Source: Lichenihabitans sp033947565 (GTDB lineage: Bacteria > Pseudomonadota > Alphaproteobacteria > Rhizobiales > Beijerinckiaceae). Taken from it: 64,000 nucleotides of DNA. The notes beneath the pieces were generated by a model. The model was not told the origin of the DNA. It did not search any database and saw only the letters and a program-made list of their open reading frames with translations. Positions 25,767 to 35,258 of this stretch are shown here, piece after piece. How positions within the stretch are numbered: position 1 is the first letter of the stretch; each line of letters starts with the position of its first letter. The DNA is taken from assembly GCF_033947565.1 (NCBI RefSeq), contig NZ_JARPVX010000006.1, forward strand, positions 68,706-132,705, given 5' to 3'. The translations under genes were made by a program, and so were the position numbers.

Positions 25767-26633
25767 ATGGCGTTCACCGTTCCCGAGCTCGTCGACATTC
25801 TGCGTCTCGAGCCGATCGAGGACACCATCTTCCGAGGTCGCAGCCCGCAGGTGGGTTGGCAACGGGTGTTCGGCGGCCTGGTGATCGCGCAGGCCCTGGT
25901 GGCGTGCTGTCGCACCGTGCCGGACCGGCTGCCGCATTCCCTGCATGGCTATTTCATGCTGCCGGGCGACCCGTCGACCCCGATCATCTACGAGGTCGAC
26001 CGGCTGCGGGACGGGCGCAGCTTCGCGACCCGTCGCTGCACCGCGATCCAGCACGGGAAACCCATCTTTACGCTCGCGGCCTCGTTCCATGACGACGAGG
26101 CCGGCCTGACCCACGCGATGCCGATGCCGGACGTGCCGCATCCGGATGCCCTGCCGAGCGAGCCGGAACTGCTGGAGCGCTTCGGGGCGCACCTGCCGGA
26201 AGGCGTGCGCCGCTATCTGATGCGTGAACGCCCGCTCGAGCTGCGTCCCGTCGATCTGCGCCGCTTCCAGCCCGGCGTCGTGGCCGGCGCCTTGGACCCC
26301 GTGCAGCATATCTGGATGCGGATCACCGGCCCGCTCGGCGACGACCCCATCCTGCACCGGGCCGCGCTCGCCTATATGTCGGACATGACGCTGCTCGATA
26401 CCGCGCTCGTGGCCCACGGCCGGTCGCTTTACGATCCCACTCTGCAGGTGGCGAGCCTCGATCATGCCTTGTGGATCCACCGCCCGCCGAAGGCGGACGA
26501 ATGGCTGCTTTATGCCCAGGAAAGCCCGAACGCGTCCGGGGCCCGGGGCATGGCACGCGGCCTGATCTACGCGCAGGACGGCGCACTGGTGGCCTCCGTG
26601 GCGCAGGAAGGGCTCATCCGCCCTAGAAGCTGA
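25767..26633 (+). CDS. Acyl-CoA thioesterase II (TesB-like)
   Basis: 288 residues forming a double hot-dog fold. Motifs of the TesB family: QVGWQRVFGGLVIAQALVACCRTV, HSLHGYFMLPGDPSTPIIYEVDRLRDGRSFATRRC, and in the second half ALAYMSDMTLLDTALVAHG with the catalytic Asp region and ASLDHALWIHR. It hydrolyses medium and long acyl-CoAs. ATG 25767 is chosen; a TTG three bases earlier is in frame. Confidence 0.93.
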   Translation: MAFTVPELVDILRLEPIEDTIFRGRSPQVGWQRVFGGLVIAQALVACCRTVPDRLPHSLHGYFMLPGDPSTPIIYEVDRLRDGRSFATRRCTAIQHGKPIFTLAASFHDDEAGLTHAMPMPDVPHPDALPSEPELLERFGAHLPEGVRRYLMRERPLELRPVDLRRFQPGVVAGALDPVQHIWMRITGPLGDDPILHRAALAYMSDMTLLDTALVAHGRSLYDPTLQVASLDHALWIHRPPKADEWLLYAQESPNASGARGMARGLIYAQDGALVASVAQEGLIRPRS

Positions 26634-26732
26634 CTGGCCAGCCCGCGGGCAAAATGCCGCTAATTTAAGCATTATTGCCGCTGAACCTTACCGAATTGTG
26701 GCTGCATCCAGACAGATTGCGGTAAGCCGAGT

Positions 26733-26748
26733 TGGCATGCCGCTTGAT
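26733..26748 (+). promoter_or_regulatory. Possible sigma-54 promoter of glnK-amtB
   Basis: TGGCATG-CCGC-TTGAT matches the sigma-54 consensus TGGCACG-N4-TTGCW except for two positions and keeps the -24 GG spacing. It lies about 90 bases before glnK, the classic nitrogen-controlled operon. I do not see a clear NtrC site upstream. Confidence 0.5.
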
Positions 26749-26834
26749 TGCTCGGGTTCACATCCTGTCCCGGCTGATCTGGGCGGACGGTGGCCAGAAT
26801 GCTGGCCGGATCTCTGATTGGAGGACCCGGTGCG

Positions 26835-27173
26835 ATGAAGATTGTCACGGCGATCATTAAACCGTTCAAACTCGAAGAAGTTCGCGACGCTCTGACGGCC
26901 GTGGGCGTGCACGGCCTCACGGTGACGGAAGTCAAAGGCTATGGCCGCCAGAAGGGCCACACCGAAATCTACCGCGGCGCCGAATATGCCGTAAGCTTCC
27001 TGCCGAAGCTGAAGATCGAGGTCGCGGTCGCGGCGGAACTGCTCGACACGGTGGTCAACGCCATCACGGCGACGGCCCGCACGGGCCAGATCGGCGACGG
27101 CAAGATCTTCGTCACGAGCCTCGAAAAAGCCGTCCGCATCCGCACCGGCGAAGTCGACAACGACGCGCTCTGA
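26835..27173 (+). CDS. glnK: P-II family nitrogen regulator GlnK
   Basis: 112 residues, full length. The T-loop GYGRQKGHTEIYRG carries the uridylylated Tyr51; VTAIIKPFKLEEVRDAL starts the protein and GKIFVTSLEKAVRIRTGE closes it. It senses 2-oxoglutarate, ATP/ADP and glutamine status and docks on AmtB to stop ammonium uptake. ATG 26835 with GAGGACC upstream. It sits 40 bases before amtB, the conserved pair. Confidence 0.97.
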   Translation: MKIVTAIIKPFKLEEVRDALTAVGVHGLTVTEVKGYGRQKGHTEIYRGAEYAVSFLPKLKIEVAVAAELLDTVVNAITATARTGQIGDGKIFVTSLEKAVRIRTGEVDNDAL

Positions 27174-27213
27174 TCGGCGAACCCGGACTCGAAATTCCCC
27201 TGGAGTGATGTTC

Positions 27214-28728
27214 ATGCAGTTGATGAAACCGTCCACGCGGATGCGGTGGGGCGTCGGGCTGGGTGTGGCCTCGGTGGCGCTCCTGGCCGCTGCGGCCGCC
27301 TACGCGCAAACGCCCGCGCCCCAGCCAGCCGATGCGGCCGCGGCCGTCGGCCCCGTCCCCAATAAGGGCGACACGGCCTGGATGCTGATGTCGACCGTGC
27401 TGGTCCTGATGATGTCGATCCCCGGCCTCGCCTTGTTCTACGGCGGCCTCGTCCGCACCAAGAACATGCTGTCGGTGCTGAGCCAGGTGTTCATGATCGT
27501 GGCGCTCGTCGGCGTCATCTGGGCCGTTTACGGCTACTCGCTCGCCTTTGGCGATGGCGGCGCCTACACGGCCTATATCGGCGGTTTCGGCAAGGCTTTC
27601 CTGTCCGGCATCACGCCGTCCTCGAATGCCGCCACCTTCTCGAACGGCGTCGTCATTCCGGAACTCGTCTATATGGTGTTCCAGATGACGTTCGCGATGA
27701 TCACGCCGGCGTTGATCGTCGGTGCCTTCGCGGAGCGCATCAAGTTCTCGGCCTTGGTGGTCTTCACCGTGCTGTGGTCGACCTTCATCTACTTCCCGAT
27801 CGCTCATTGGGTTTGGTACGTGGCGGCGCCTGACGACATCGCGGCAGCCGCCAAGGTGGTGGCTTCCGCGACCGGCGACGCCAAGGCGGCTGCGCAAACC
27901 AAGCTCGACGCCTTGCTGGGCGGCACCGGCTGGCTGGCCCAGGCGGGCGCTCTCGACTTCGCGGGCGGCACGGTGGTTCACATCGATGCCGGCATCGCCG
28001 GCCTCGTCGGCTGCATTATGATCGGCAAGCGCATCGGCTACCCGCGCGAGCCCATGGCGCCGCACTCGCTCACCATGACGATGATCGGCGCTTCGCTGCT
28101 GTGGGTCGGCTGGTTCGGCTTCAACGCAGGCTCGAACCTCGAAGCCAACGGCGGCACCGCGCTCGCCTTCGTCAACACCATGGTGGCGACCGCCGGCGCG
28201 ACCTTGTCGTGGTTGTTCGTGGAATGGGCCGTCAAGGGCAAGCCGTCGCTGCTCGGCATGGCGTCCGGCGCGGTGGCGGGCCTCGTGGCCATTACCCCGG
28301 CCTGCGGCTTTGCCGGCCCGATGGGCTCCATCGTGCTCGGCCTCGTGGTCAGCCCGGTCTGTATCTTCTTCGTCTCGGTGGTGAAGAACAAGATCGGCTA
28401 TGACGACGCGCTCGATGTCTTCGGCGTGCATTGCATCGGCGGCATCATCGGGGCGCTCGGCACCGGCATCCTGGTGGCGCCTTACCTCGGCGGCACCGGC
28501 ACGACCGACTACACCAACTTCGCGGCCGGCAATGCCGGCACCTACGACATGGCGACCCAACTGGTCGCCCAGGCGAAGGGTGTCGTGGCGACGCTCGTGT
28601 GGTCGGGCGTCGGCTCGGCGATCCTTTATAAGATCGTCGACCTGGTGATCGGCCTGCGCGTGTCTCCCGAGAAGGAGCGCGAAGGCCTCGACATCGCCGA
28701 ACACAGCGAGCGCGCCTACAACTACTGA
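27214..28728 (+). CDS. amtB: Ammonium transporter
   Basis: 504 residues with a signal peptide (VALLAAAAAYAQT) and 11 membrane helices. Pore features: FYGGLVRTKNMLSVLSQ, FAGGTVVHIDAG (first pore His) and DVFGVHCIGGIIGALGTG (second pore His). It conducts ammonium across the inner membrane and is blocked by GlnK. ATG 27214 has GGAG at eight bases; ATG 27208 and GTG 27205 are earlier in-frame options with poor spacing. Confidence 0.96.
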   Translation: MQLMKPSTRMRWGVGLGVASVALLAAAAAYAQTPAPQPADAAAAVGPVPNKGDTAWMLMSTVLVLMMSIPGLALFYGGLVRTKNMLSVLSQVFMIVALVGVIWAVYGYSLAFGDGGAYTAYIGGFGKAFLSGITPSSNAATFSNGVVIPELVYMVFQMTFAMITPALIVGAFAERIKFSALVVFTVLWSTFIYFPIAHWVWYVAAPDDIAAAAKVVASATGDAKAAAQTKLDALLGGTGWLAQAGALDFAGGTVVHIDAGIAGLVGCIMIGKRIGYPREPMAPHSLTMTMIGASLLWVGWFGFNAGSNLEANGGTALAFVNTMVATAGATLSWLFVEWAVKGKPSLLGMASGAVAGLVAITPACGFAGPMGSIVLGLVVSPVCIFFVSVVKNKIGYDDALDVFGVHCIGGIIGALGTGILVAPYLGGTGTTDYTNFAAGNAGTYDMATQLVAQAKGVVATLVWSGVGSAILYKIVDLVIGLRVSPEKEREGLDIAEHSERAYNY

Positions 28729-28755
28729 GCTAAGCACCCGTCCATCAACCTGCAT

Positions 28756-28790
28756 GACGGCGCCTCCCAACGGGGGCGCCGTCGGCGTTT
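28756..28790 (+). terminator. Terminator after amtB
   Basis: GACGGCGCC and GGCGCCGTC form a perfect 9-bp stem with a 10-base loop, 28 bases after the amtB stop, followed by GGCGTTTGTG, a weak T-rich tail. Confidence 0.7.
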
Positions 28791-28938
28791 GTGCCGTTCT
28801 CCGTCGGGTCTTCAGGCCTGCGTCGCAACGGCGTCGCGCGACCTGCACCTCCCATTAACCTTCCGGGCCTAATTTCGGCCCATGTTGCGCCGACACCCGG
28901 GTCGGCCGCATCGATCAATCGCGAGTGGCGTAGGGCTT

Positions 28939-31542
28939 ATGCGCGCAGGCACGTTCTCGCCGATGCACTTTCTGTCCGATAACGCGCGCGACTTCCTGGT
29001 CCGCCGCGCCGCCGAGGCGTCCGGCTGCCTGGTGATCGCCATCGTCGGGGCTCTCAGCATTTCCTTAGCCACGTGGTCGATCAGCGACCCGAGCTGGAAT
29101 CACGCGTCGGACGGCGCCGTGCACAATCTGCTCGGCAGCCCCGGCGCCATCGGGGCCGACATGGTGATGCAGCTGTTCGGCATCGCCATCGTGGCGATCC
29201 TGACGCCGGTCGCCTGTTGGGGCTGGACGCTGTTGACGCAGCGCCGACTCGCCCTGCTGAAGACCCGGCTGATTCTGCTGGCCGTCGGGGCCGCGGCCGC
29301 GGCCTCGCTGGCCTCGCTGCTGCCCATCACGGATCGCTGGCCGCTGCCGACCGGGCTTGGCGGCGTGCTGGGCGACGGCCTGCTGGTGTTGCCGCGCCAC
29401 CTGATTGGAGGGTCTGAGGTCGGTCGCATGATCCTCGGCATGGCCTGCGCCGGCATCGCGATCCTGACCCTGACGCCAGCGGCGGGCTTCGGCCTGCGCG
29501 ATGAGCCGGGAATCGACGAGGATGCCGCGCCCTACCGCTGGGTGTCGGACGGGCGCACGTCCCTCTCGGGCAGTACCGATCGTGACGAGGCCGGCGAGCC
29601 CGGCCGGGCCTTGAGGGTCCTGGATGCCGTGTTTCGGGGCGGCACCGCAGCCCGCGACGCGTTGGTCCGGGCGTTCCGGCCAGGAGAGCCCGGCCAGAAA
29701 TCGCGCGACGGACGGTTCGCCCCCTGGCTCGGCCGCGGCGGCGCACCCGATGCGCCCTTCGCGGATCTCGAGGACGAGCCCCAAAGCTTCAGTCCCGACG
29801 GCGAACGGCGTGAGCCGACCTTTGCGGCGCTCGACGCGCTTTCCGAGCCCCAAGCTGCGCCGGCACGCCAGCGTGCGGCTGTTGCACAAGAGCGGCCGGG
29901 CCGGACCTCCGAAGAGCCCGCCACCTCGCGGCGCGTTTCGATGCCGGGCGGCCCTCCGAAAGCCGCCCCCGTATCATGGGAGCGGGAAGCCGGGCCCGAT
30001 GGGGTCGATTTCCAGCTTCCGTCGCCGCTCGTGCTGGCCGAACCGCGCAAGCAGCACACCGGCATGTCCGAGGACGCGCTCGAGCAGAATGCCCGCCTGC
30101 TCGAAGGCGTGCTGGAGGATTTCGGCGTGCGCGGCGAGATCACCAACGTCCGTCCGGGCCCGGTGGTGACGCTGTATGAGCTCGAGCCGGCGCCGGGCAT
30201 CAAGTCGTCGCGCGTCATCGGCCTCGCCGACGACATCGCGCGCTCGATGTCGGCCGTGTCGGCCCGCGTCGCCGTGGTGCAGGGCCGCAATGCCATCGGC
30301 ATCGAATTGCCGAACCAGCGCCGCGAAACGGTGTTCCTGCGCGAGCTGATCGCCGCCGAAGAGTTCACGGAATCGAAGAACAAGCTCGCCATCGCGCTCG
30401 GCAAGACCATCGGGGGCGATCCGGTGATCGTCGACCTCGCCCGCATGCCGCACCTGCTCGTGGCCGGTACCACCGGCTCGGGCAAGTCGGTCGCCATCAA
30501 CACCATGATATTGTCGCTGCTCTACCGCATGAAGCCGGAAGAATGCCGGCTCATCATGGTCGACCCCAAGATGCTGGAACTGTCGATCTACGACGGCATC
30601 CCGCATCTGCTGACGCCCGTCGTCACCGATCCCAAGAAGGCCGTCATCGCGCTGAAATGGGCCGTGCGGGAGATGGAGGAGCGTTACAAGAAGATGTCGA
30701 AGGTCGGCGTCCGGAACATCGACGGCTTCAATGCCCGGGTGACCGAAGCGGCCGAGCGCGGCGAAACCATCACCCGCACGGTGCAGACCGGTTACGACAA
30801 GGAGACCGGCGAGGCCGTCTACGAGCACGAGACGATGGATCTCGCCGTGCTGCCCTACATCGTGGTGGTGGTCGATGAAATGGCCGACCTGATGATGGTG
30901 GCCGGCAAGGAGATCGAGGGCGCCATCCAGCGCCTCGCCCAGATGGCGCGGGCGGCCGGCATCCACCTCATCATGGCGACGCAGCGGCCGTCGGTCGATG
31001 TCATCACCGGCACCATCAAGGCCAACTTCCCGACCCGCATCTCCTTCCAGGTGACCAGCAAGATCGACTCGCGCACCATCCTGGGCGAGCAGGGCGCCGA
31101 GCAGCTGCTCGGCCAGGGCGACATGCTCTATATGGCGGGCGGCGGCCGCATCAGCCGCGTCCACGGCCCCTTCGTCAGCGATGGCGAGGTCGAGAAGGTG
31201 GTGCAGCACCTGAAGGCGCAAGGCCACCCCGACTACCTCGATGTCGTCACGGTCGATCCCGACAGCGATGAGGCCGCAAATGGCGACGACGGCGCCGTGT
31301 TCGACAAGGGTGGCTTCGGCGAGGAAGGCGGCGACCTTTACGACCAGGCGGTGCGGGTCGTGCTGCGCGACAAGAAATGCTCCACCTCCTACATCCAGCG
31401 CCGGCTGCAGGTCGGCTACAACAAGGCCGCCTCGCTGGTGGAGCGCATGGAGAAGGAAGGCCTCGTCGGCGCGGCCAACCATGCCGGCAAGCGCGAGATC
31501 CTGGTCGAAACGGATCGTCACGGCGGCGACGGGGAAGACTGA
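28939..31542 (+). CDS. ftsK: DNA translocase FtsK
   Basis: 867 residues. Four or so membrane helices fill residues 20-185, followed by a Pro/Arg/Glu-rich linker (about 190-370), then the motor domain with Walker A VAGTTGSGKSVAINT, Walker B VVVVDEMADLMM and the ATQRPSVDVITG segment, and a C-terminal winged-helix gamma domain (KKCSTSYIQRRLQVGYNKAASLVERMEKEG) that reads KOPS sequences. It pumps chromosomes at the septum and activates XerCD. The ATG at 28939 is chosen; 28963 is an alternative. Confidence 0.95.
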   Translation: MRAGTFSPMHFLSDNARDFLVRRAAEASGCLVIAIVGALSISLATWSISDPSWNHASDGAVHNLLGSPGAIGADMVMQLFGIAIVAILTPVACWGWTLLTQRRLALLKTRLILLAVGAAAAASLASLLPITDRWPLPTGLGGVLGDGLLVLPRHLIGGSEVGRMILGMACAGIAILTLTPAAGFGLRDEPGIDEDAAPYRWVSDGRTSLSGSTDRDEAGEPGRALRVLDAVFRGGTAARDALVRAFRPGEPGQKSRDGRFAPWLGRGGAPDAPFADLEDEPQSFSPDGERREPTFAALDALSEPQAAPARQRAAVAQERPGRTSEEPATSRRVSMPGGPPKAAPVSWEREAGPDGVDFQLPSPLVLAEPRKQHTGMSEDALEQNARLLEGVLEDFGVRGEITNVRPGPVVTLYELEPAPGIKSSRVIGLADDIARSMSAVSARVAVVQGRNAIGIELPNQRRETVFLRELIAAEEFTESKNKLAIALGKTIGGDPVIVDLARMPHLLVAGTTGSGKSVAINTMILSLLYRMKPEECRLIMVDPKMLELSIYDGIPHLLTPVVTDPKKAVIALKWAVREMEERYKKMSKVGVRNIDGFNARVTEAAERGETITRTVQTGYDKETGEAVYEHETMDLAVLPYIVVVVDEMADLMMVAGKEIEGAIQRLAQMARAAGIHLIMATQRPSVDVITGTIKANFPTRISFQVTSKIDSRTILGEQGAEQLLGQGDMLYMAGGGRISRVHGPFVSDGEVEKVVQHLKAQGHPDYLDVVTVDPDSDEAANGDDGAVFDKGGFGEEGGDLYDQAVRVVLRDKKCSTSYIQRRLQVGYNKAASLVERMEKEGLVGAANHAGKREILVETDRHGGDGED

Positions 31543-31660
31543 CGGACGCGGCTGGCCCGACCCCTTGGCCGCCGCGGCGCTTTCCAGACGGGCGTCTCAC
31601 AATGGCCACACCTGCTGCCTACCGCAGGATGTGTTCCTGACCAGAAAAGAATCGTCGCGG

Positions 31661-32347
31661 ATGATCCCTCGCCTGTGTGTTGTCGCTTTGTCTTTGGCCC
31701 TGCTACCGTTCGCGGTGGCCGATGCCGAAACGGCGCCGCTGCAGCTTCAGCCCACGGTCCGCAAGTCCAGCAAGGCCGCGCCCGCGCCGGCGGTGCCGGC
31801 CCTGGCGCCCGAAGAGGTGATCGCCAAGGCGAATGATTATTTCAATTCGGCCGGCACCATGCAGGCGGATTTCACCCAGATCGGGGGAGATGGGCGGCGG
31901 AGCGACGGCAAGCTGTTCCTCGATCGTCCCGGCCGCATGCGCTTCACCTATGCGCCTCCGGCCACCCTCGAGGTGATCGCGGACGGCACATCGGTCGCGG
32001 TCATCGACCGCAAGCTGCACACGCAGGACCTGTACTTCATCGCCCAGACGCCGCTGAAATTCCTGCTCAAGGATCACGTCAACCTCGGTGAGGACGCCCG
32101 CATCCTCGACGTGACGAGCGACAAGAACGATGCCTCGATCCTGATCGAGGATCAGCAGACCTTCGGCGGCACTTCCCGCATCCGCCTGACCTTCTCGATC
32201 GAGCCCTTCGCGCTGCGTCAGTGGACCATCATGGACCCGCAAGGCTACGAGACCATGGTGTCGCTGGCTGATCTCGACCTCGTCACCAAGCCCGACCCGG
32301 CGTTGTTCCGCATCTCGTCGGAACGGATGCTCAACTCGCGCAACTGA
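31661..32347 (+). CDS. lolA: Outer-membrane lipoprotein carrier LolA-like
   Basis: 228 residues. A signal peptide (LCVVALSLALLPFAVADA) is followed by a Pro/Lys-rich stretch and the LolA fold: ANDYFNSAGTMQADFTQIGGDGRRSDGKLFLDRPGRMRFTY, LHTQDLYFIAQTPLKFLL and the C-terminal strands. LolA ferries lipoproteins through the periplasm. It lies downstream of ftsK, the common alphaproteobacterial order, 118 bases apart. Confidence 0.9.
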   Translation: MIPRLCVVALSLALLPFAVADAETAPLQLQPTVRKSSKAAPAPAVPALAPEEVIAKANDYFNSAGTMQADFTQIGGDGRRSDGKLFLDRPGRMRFTYAPPATLEVIADGTSVAVIDRKLHTQDLYFIAQTPLKFLLKDHVNLGEDARILDVTSDKNDASILIEDQQTFGGTSRIRLTFSIEPFALRQWTIMDPQGYETMVSLADLDLVTKPDPALFRISSERMLNSRN

Positions 32348-32406
32348 ACGTAACGGGTCTTTCAGGCTTCCCGGTCTAGCTTGGCACACCCTCCGGGTCG
32401 GGCGCC

Positions 32407-33843
32407 ATGCGGATCGTCGTCACCTTTCTGCTGAATGCCGGGCTGAACTTCGGCGTCGGCCTCGTGATCGCGGCCCTGATGGGGCCTGATCTCTACGGCC
32501 GCTATGCGGTGATCGCCTCCACAGGATCGCTGTTAGCGACAGCCCTGTTCGAATGGCTCCGGCTGTCGACGGCGCGCTTTTACGGCGAAACCCAACGCGG
32601 CAGCGTGCCGGCGCTCCGGCCGTCGCTCGATGCCTGCTACCATGTTCTGACGGCAGTGCTCGTGGTGGGCGGCGTCTTGGCGCTCGGCCTGCCGGGACGT
32701 TTCGGCGTCACGCCGTCGCTGGCCGGGGCCGTGGTGCTGGCGGCCGTGGCCAATGGCGGCTTCGATTATTGCGGCGCGCTGGCACGGGCGCGCTTCATGG
32801 ATCGGGATTATGCCGGGCTGGTGATCGGCAAGGGGGTGCTGGGCCTCGCGGCCGCAGCCGCGGCCGCCCAATGGACCCACGATCCCGCCGCGGTGCTGGC
32901 CGCCCAGGCGGTCGGCTCGCTGGTGGCCATCCTGCCGAGCCGCGGCGCCCTGGCCGACCCGGGCCGTGCCCCTCCGGCCCGGAGCCTCATCCGGCGCTTC
33001 GCCGCTTATGGCCTGCCGGTGGTGGCCGCCAATGTGGTGTTCCAAGCCATTCTTCTGTTTAACCGCAGCGTGGCGGCGTCCCGCCTCGGCTTCGCGACCG
33101 CGGGTCATCTGTCGCTTGCCACCGATATCGAGCTGCGGCTGTTTCTGGCCGTCGGGGCCGCGCTCGACGTGCTGTTGTTCCAGCTCGCCGTGCGGGGCGA
33201 GGCCGTGGCCGGGCCGAGCGGCGCCGCCCAACAATTGCGTCGCAACATCGTCGATGTCGCGGCCGTGTTGCTGCTGCTCGGTGTGTTGTTCGCCGCCGTG
33301 TTGCCGGCCTTTACGGCCTTGATCGTGCCCGAGCGGTTCCGCGACGGCTTCGTGCCGTTGGCTCTCGCGGTTCTGCCCGGCATCCTGTTGTTCTGCTTCG
33401 GCCAGTTCGCCATCAACCCGGTGTTCCAGATGGCCCACCGGACGCGGCCGATCATCCTGGGCGCCTTGAGTTCGGCCGCCGTGGATGGGTTGGGCCTCCT
33501 GCTCGTGCCGGCGACCGCCGGGCCGATCGGCATCGCGGCCGTGCATTCGGTCAGCCTCGGCGGCGGCACGCTTTGCCTCGCCTGGCTGGCGCACCGCGAT
33601 GCCGCGATCAGGCCCCGGCTGCAGGATGCGGTCGGGTTGCTGGCCGCCACCGCCGTGGCGGGGCTCGCGGTCTGGCCGCTCCGCGCCCTGCCGGCGCCGC
33701 TCGTGCTCGGCACGGCAGCCGTGATCGGCCCGCTCGGCTTCGCGGCCGTGCTGCTGCTCGGCGATGTGGGCGTCATGCGGCAGCGCGCGGCCTGGCTGCG
33801 GGCTTGCGTACTGCGCCTCGTGCCCACCCGTGAGGTTGCCTGA
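32407..33843 (+). CDS. Oligosaccharide flippase-like membrane protein (MATE/Wzx superfamily)
   Basis: 478 residues, about 12-14 membrane helices. The N-terminus LNAGLNFGVGLVIAALMGPDLYGRYAVIASTGSLLATALFEWLRLSTARF matches Wzx/RfbX-type polysaccharide flippases, and two similar halves are apparent. It would move lipid-linked sugar across the inner membrane. It is not inside a sugar-synthesis cluster, so the cargo is unknown. Its end is 78 bases before the exonuclease gene. Confidence 0.8.
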   Translation: MRIVVTFLLNAGLNFGVGLVIAALMGPDLYGRYAVIASTGSLLATALFEWLRLSTARFYGETQRGSVPALRPSLDACYHVLTAVLVVGGVLALGLPGRFGVTPSLAGAVVLAAVANGGFDYCGALARARFMDRDYAGLVIGKGVLGLAAAAAAAQWTHDPAAVLAAQAVGSLVAILPSRGALADPGRAPPARSLIRRFAAYGLPVVAANVVFQAILLFNRSVAASRLGFATAGHLSLATDIELRLFLAVGAALDVLLFQLAVRGEAVAGPSGAAQQLRRNIVDVAAVLLLLGVLFAAVLPAFTALIVPERFRDGFVPLALAVLPGILLFCFGQFAINPVFQMAHRTRPIILGALSSAAVDGLGLLLVPATAGPIGIAAVHSVSLGGGTLCLAWLAHRDAAIRPRLQDAVGLLAATAVAGLAVWPLRALPAPLVLGTAAVIGPLGFAAVLLLGDVGVMRQRAAWLRACVLRLVPTREVA

Positions 33844-33921
33844 GCCCTGGCGGCAAAAGCGCTTGCCCGGGCGGGGCACGGGTGCGACGAGGCAGGCCCA
33901 AGCCCCGACCATGAGCCTTCC

Positions 33922-34734
33922 GTGCCGCTGACCCTCGCCACCTGGAACATCAATTCGATCCGGCTGCGCCTGCCGCTGGTGCGGCGCTTCGCGGAAGCTT
34001 ATCGCCCCGATGTCCTGTGCCTGCAGGAGACCAAGTGCCCGGACGGGCAGTTTCCGCTGTCGGACCTGAAGGCGCTCGGCTACGAGCATATCGAATTCGT
34101 CGGCCAGAAGGGCTATCACGGGGTGGCGACACTGTCCCGGCTGCCCCTCCAGAACGTGATCCGCGGTGCGTTCTGCCGTCATGGTCACGCCCGGCAGATG
34201 AGCGTGACGCTGGGTGGCACGGGCGAGGCCGCCGGCCTGACGATCCACAATTTCTATGTGCCGGCCGGCGGCGATGTGCCGGACCCCGCCCTCAACGACA
34301 AATTCGCCCACAAGCTCGATTTCCTCGACGGCATGACGCGGGCGCCCAGCGAAGGAGCGTTGGCCAACACGCGGGCGGTGCTGGTCGGCGACCTCAATAT
34401 CGCGCCGCTCGAAACGGACGTCTGGAGCCACAAGGCGCTGCTCTCGGTGGTGAGCCACACGCCCGTCGAGGTGGAGCGCTTTGCGGCGTGTCAGGCGGCC
34501 GGAGGTTGGGTGGATGCCATGCGGCGGCGCATCCCGCCCGAGCAGAAGCTTTACACGTGGTGGAGCTACCGCTCGCCCGATTGGGCGGCGGCCGACAAGG
34601 GGCGACGCCTCGACCATATCTGGGTCAGCCAGGATCTCGGCGGCGCCGTGGCGGGCATCGAGGTCGTCAAGGAAACGCGGGGCTGGGAGCGGGCGTCCGA
34701 CCATGTTCCCGTGATCGCCACGCTGTCGCTGTAA
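33922..34734 (+). CDS. xth: Exodeoxyribonuclease III
   Basis: 270 residues. AP-endonuclease fold with LATWNINSIRLRLP, LCLQETKCPDG (catalytic Glu), VGDLNIAP (Asp, Asn) and SDHVPVIATL (Asp-His). It repairs abasic sites and removes 3' blocking groups. The start is GTG 33922; an ATG at 33911 is in another frame. Confidence 0.94.
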   Translation: MPLTLATWNINSIRLRLPLVRRFAEAYRPDVLCLQETKCPDGQFPLSDLKALGYEHIEFVGQKGYHGVATLSRLPLQNVIRGAFCRHGHARQMSVTLGGTGEAAGLTIHNFYVPAGGDVPDPALNDKFAHKLDFLDGMTRAPSEGALANTRAVLVGDLNIAPLETDVWSHKALLSVVSHTPVEVERFAACQAAGGWVDAMRRRIPPEQKLYTWWSYRSPDWAAADKGRRLDHIWVSQDLGGAVAGIEVVKETRGWERASDHVPVIATLSL

Positions 34735-34800
34735 GCCGTCGGGTCGCAGGCGAGCGCGATTCGCCTGTCGAGCGGTTGGCCTAAGACGGGGCAGATGCCC

Positions 34801-35229
34801 TCAGGAGCCCAAGCCGTCGCGGGGCAAGGTGGCATGCAGCCGCCGCGCCAGGAAGGCGAGAAGCCGCGTCGCCGAGGCGGGATGCGCCTCGAGCACCCGC
34901 AGCATGGCTGTGCGGGGCAGCTTGAACACCGTGGCGGGGTCCTGTGCCACGGCACTGCGGGCGTGCACGGTGTCGCGCAACAGGGCCGTTTCGGCCAGGA
35001 GGCCCGCCGGTCCCACCCGCACGGCCTGATAAACTTCGTCCGTGACCAGAATGGTGCCGCTCACCACCAGATAACCGCCGTCGCTCGGCTCGCCGCGCCG
35101 GAACAGCGCCGTGCCGGCCGGCAGACTGCGGGTCTCGCCCGCGAAGGCCAGCAACCGCAAGGCATCGGGCTCCAGCGCCGCCAAGAGCGGAACCCCAGCC
35201 AGCCGGTCGATATCCTGATCGAGGCTCAT
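34801..35229 (-). CDS. Cyclic-nucleotide-binding-domain protein
   Basis: 142 residues, essentially one CRP-like effector domain: LAALEPDALRLLAFAGETRSLPAGTALFRRGEPSDGGYLVVSGTILVT, then the phosphate-binding-cassette region GPAGLLAETALLRDTVHARSAVAQ and a C-terminal helix. There is no DNA-binding helix-turn-helix, so it does not act as a CRP-type regulator by itself. The PBC Arg expected for cAMP is not clearly placed. Directly downstream (29 bases) of the response-regulator gene, so likely in one operon with it. Confidence 0.85.
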   Translation of the reverse strand: MSLDQDIDRLAGVPLLAALEPDALRLLAFAGETRSLPAGTALFRRGEPSDGGYLVVSGTILVTDEVYQAVRVGPAGLLAETALLRDTVHARSAVAQDPATVFKLPRTAMLRVLEAHPASATRLLAFLARRLHATLPRDGLGS

Positions 35230-35258
35230 CGAAGGGAGGTCCTGCGGCGCCGGGGTCT

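Noticed and set aside
27112..28848. 578-codon - strand frame antisense to amtB
   Set aside because: Shadow frame of the ammonium transporter gene; Arg/His/Gly-rich nonsense.
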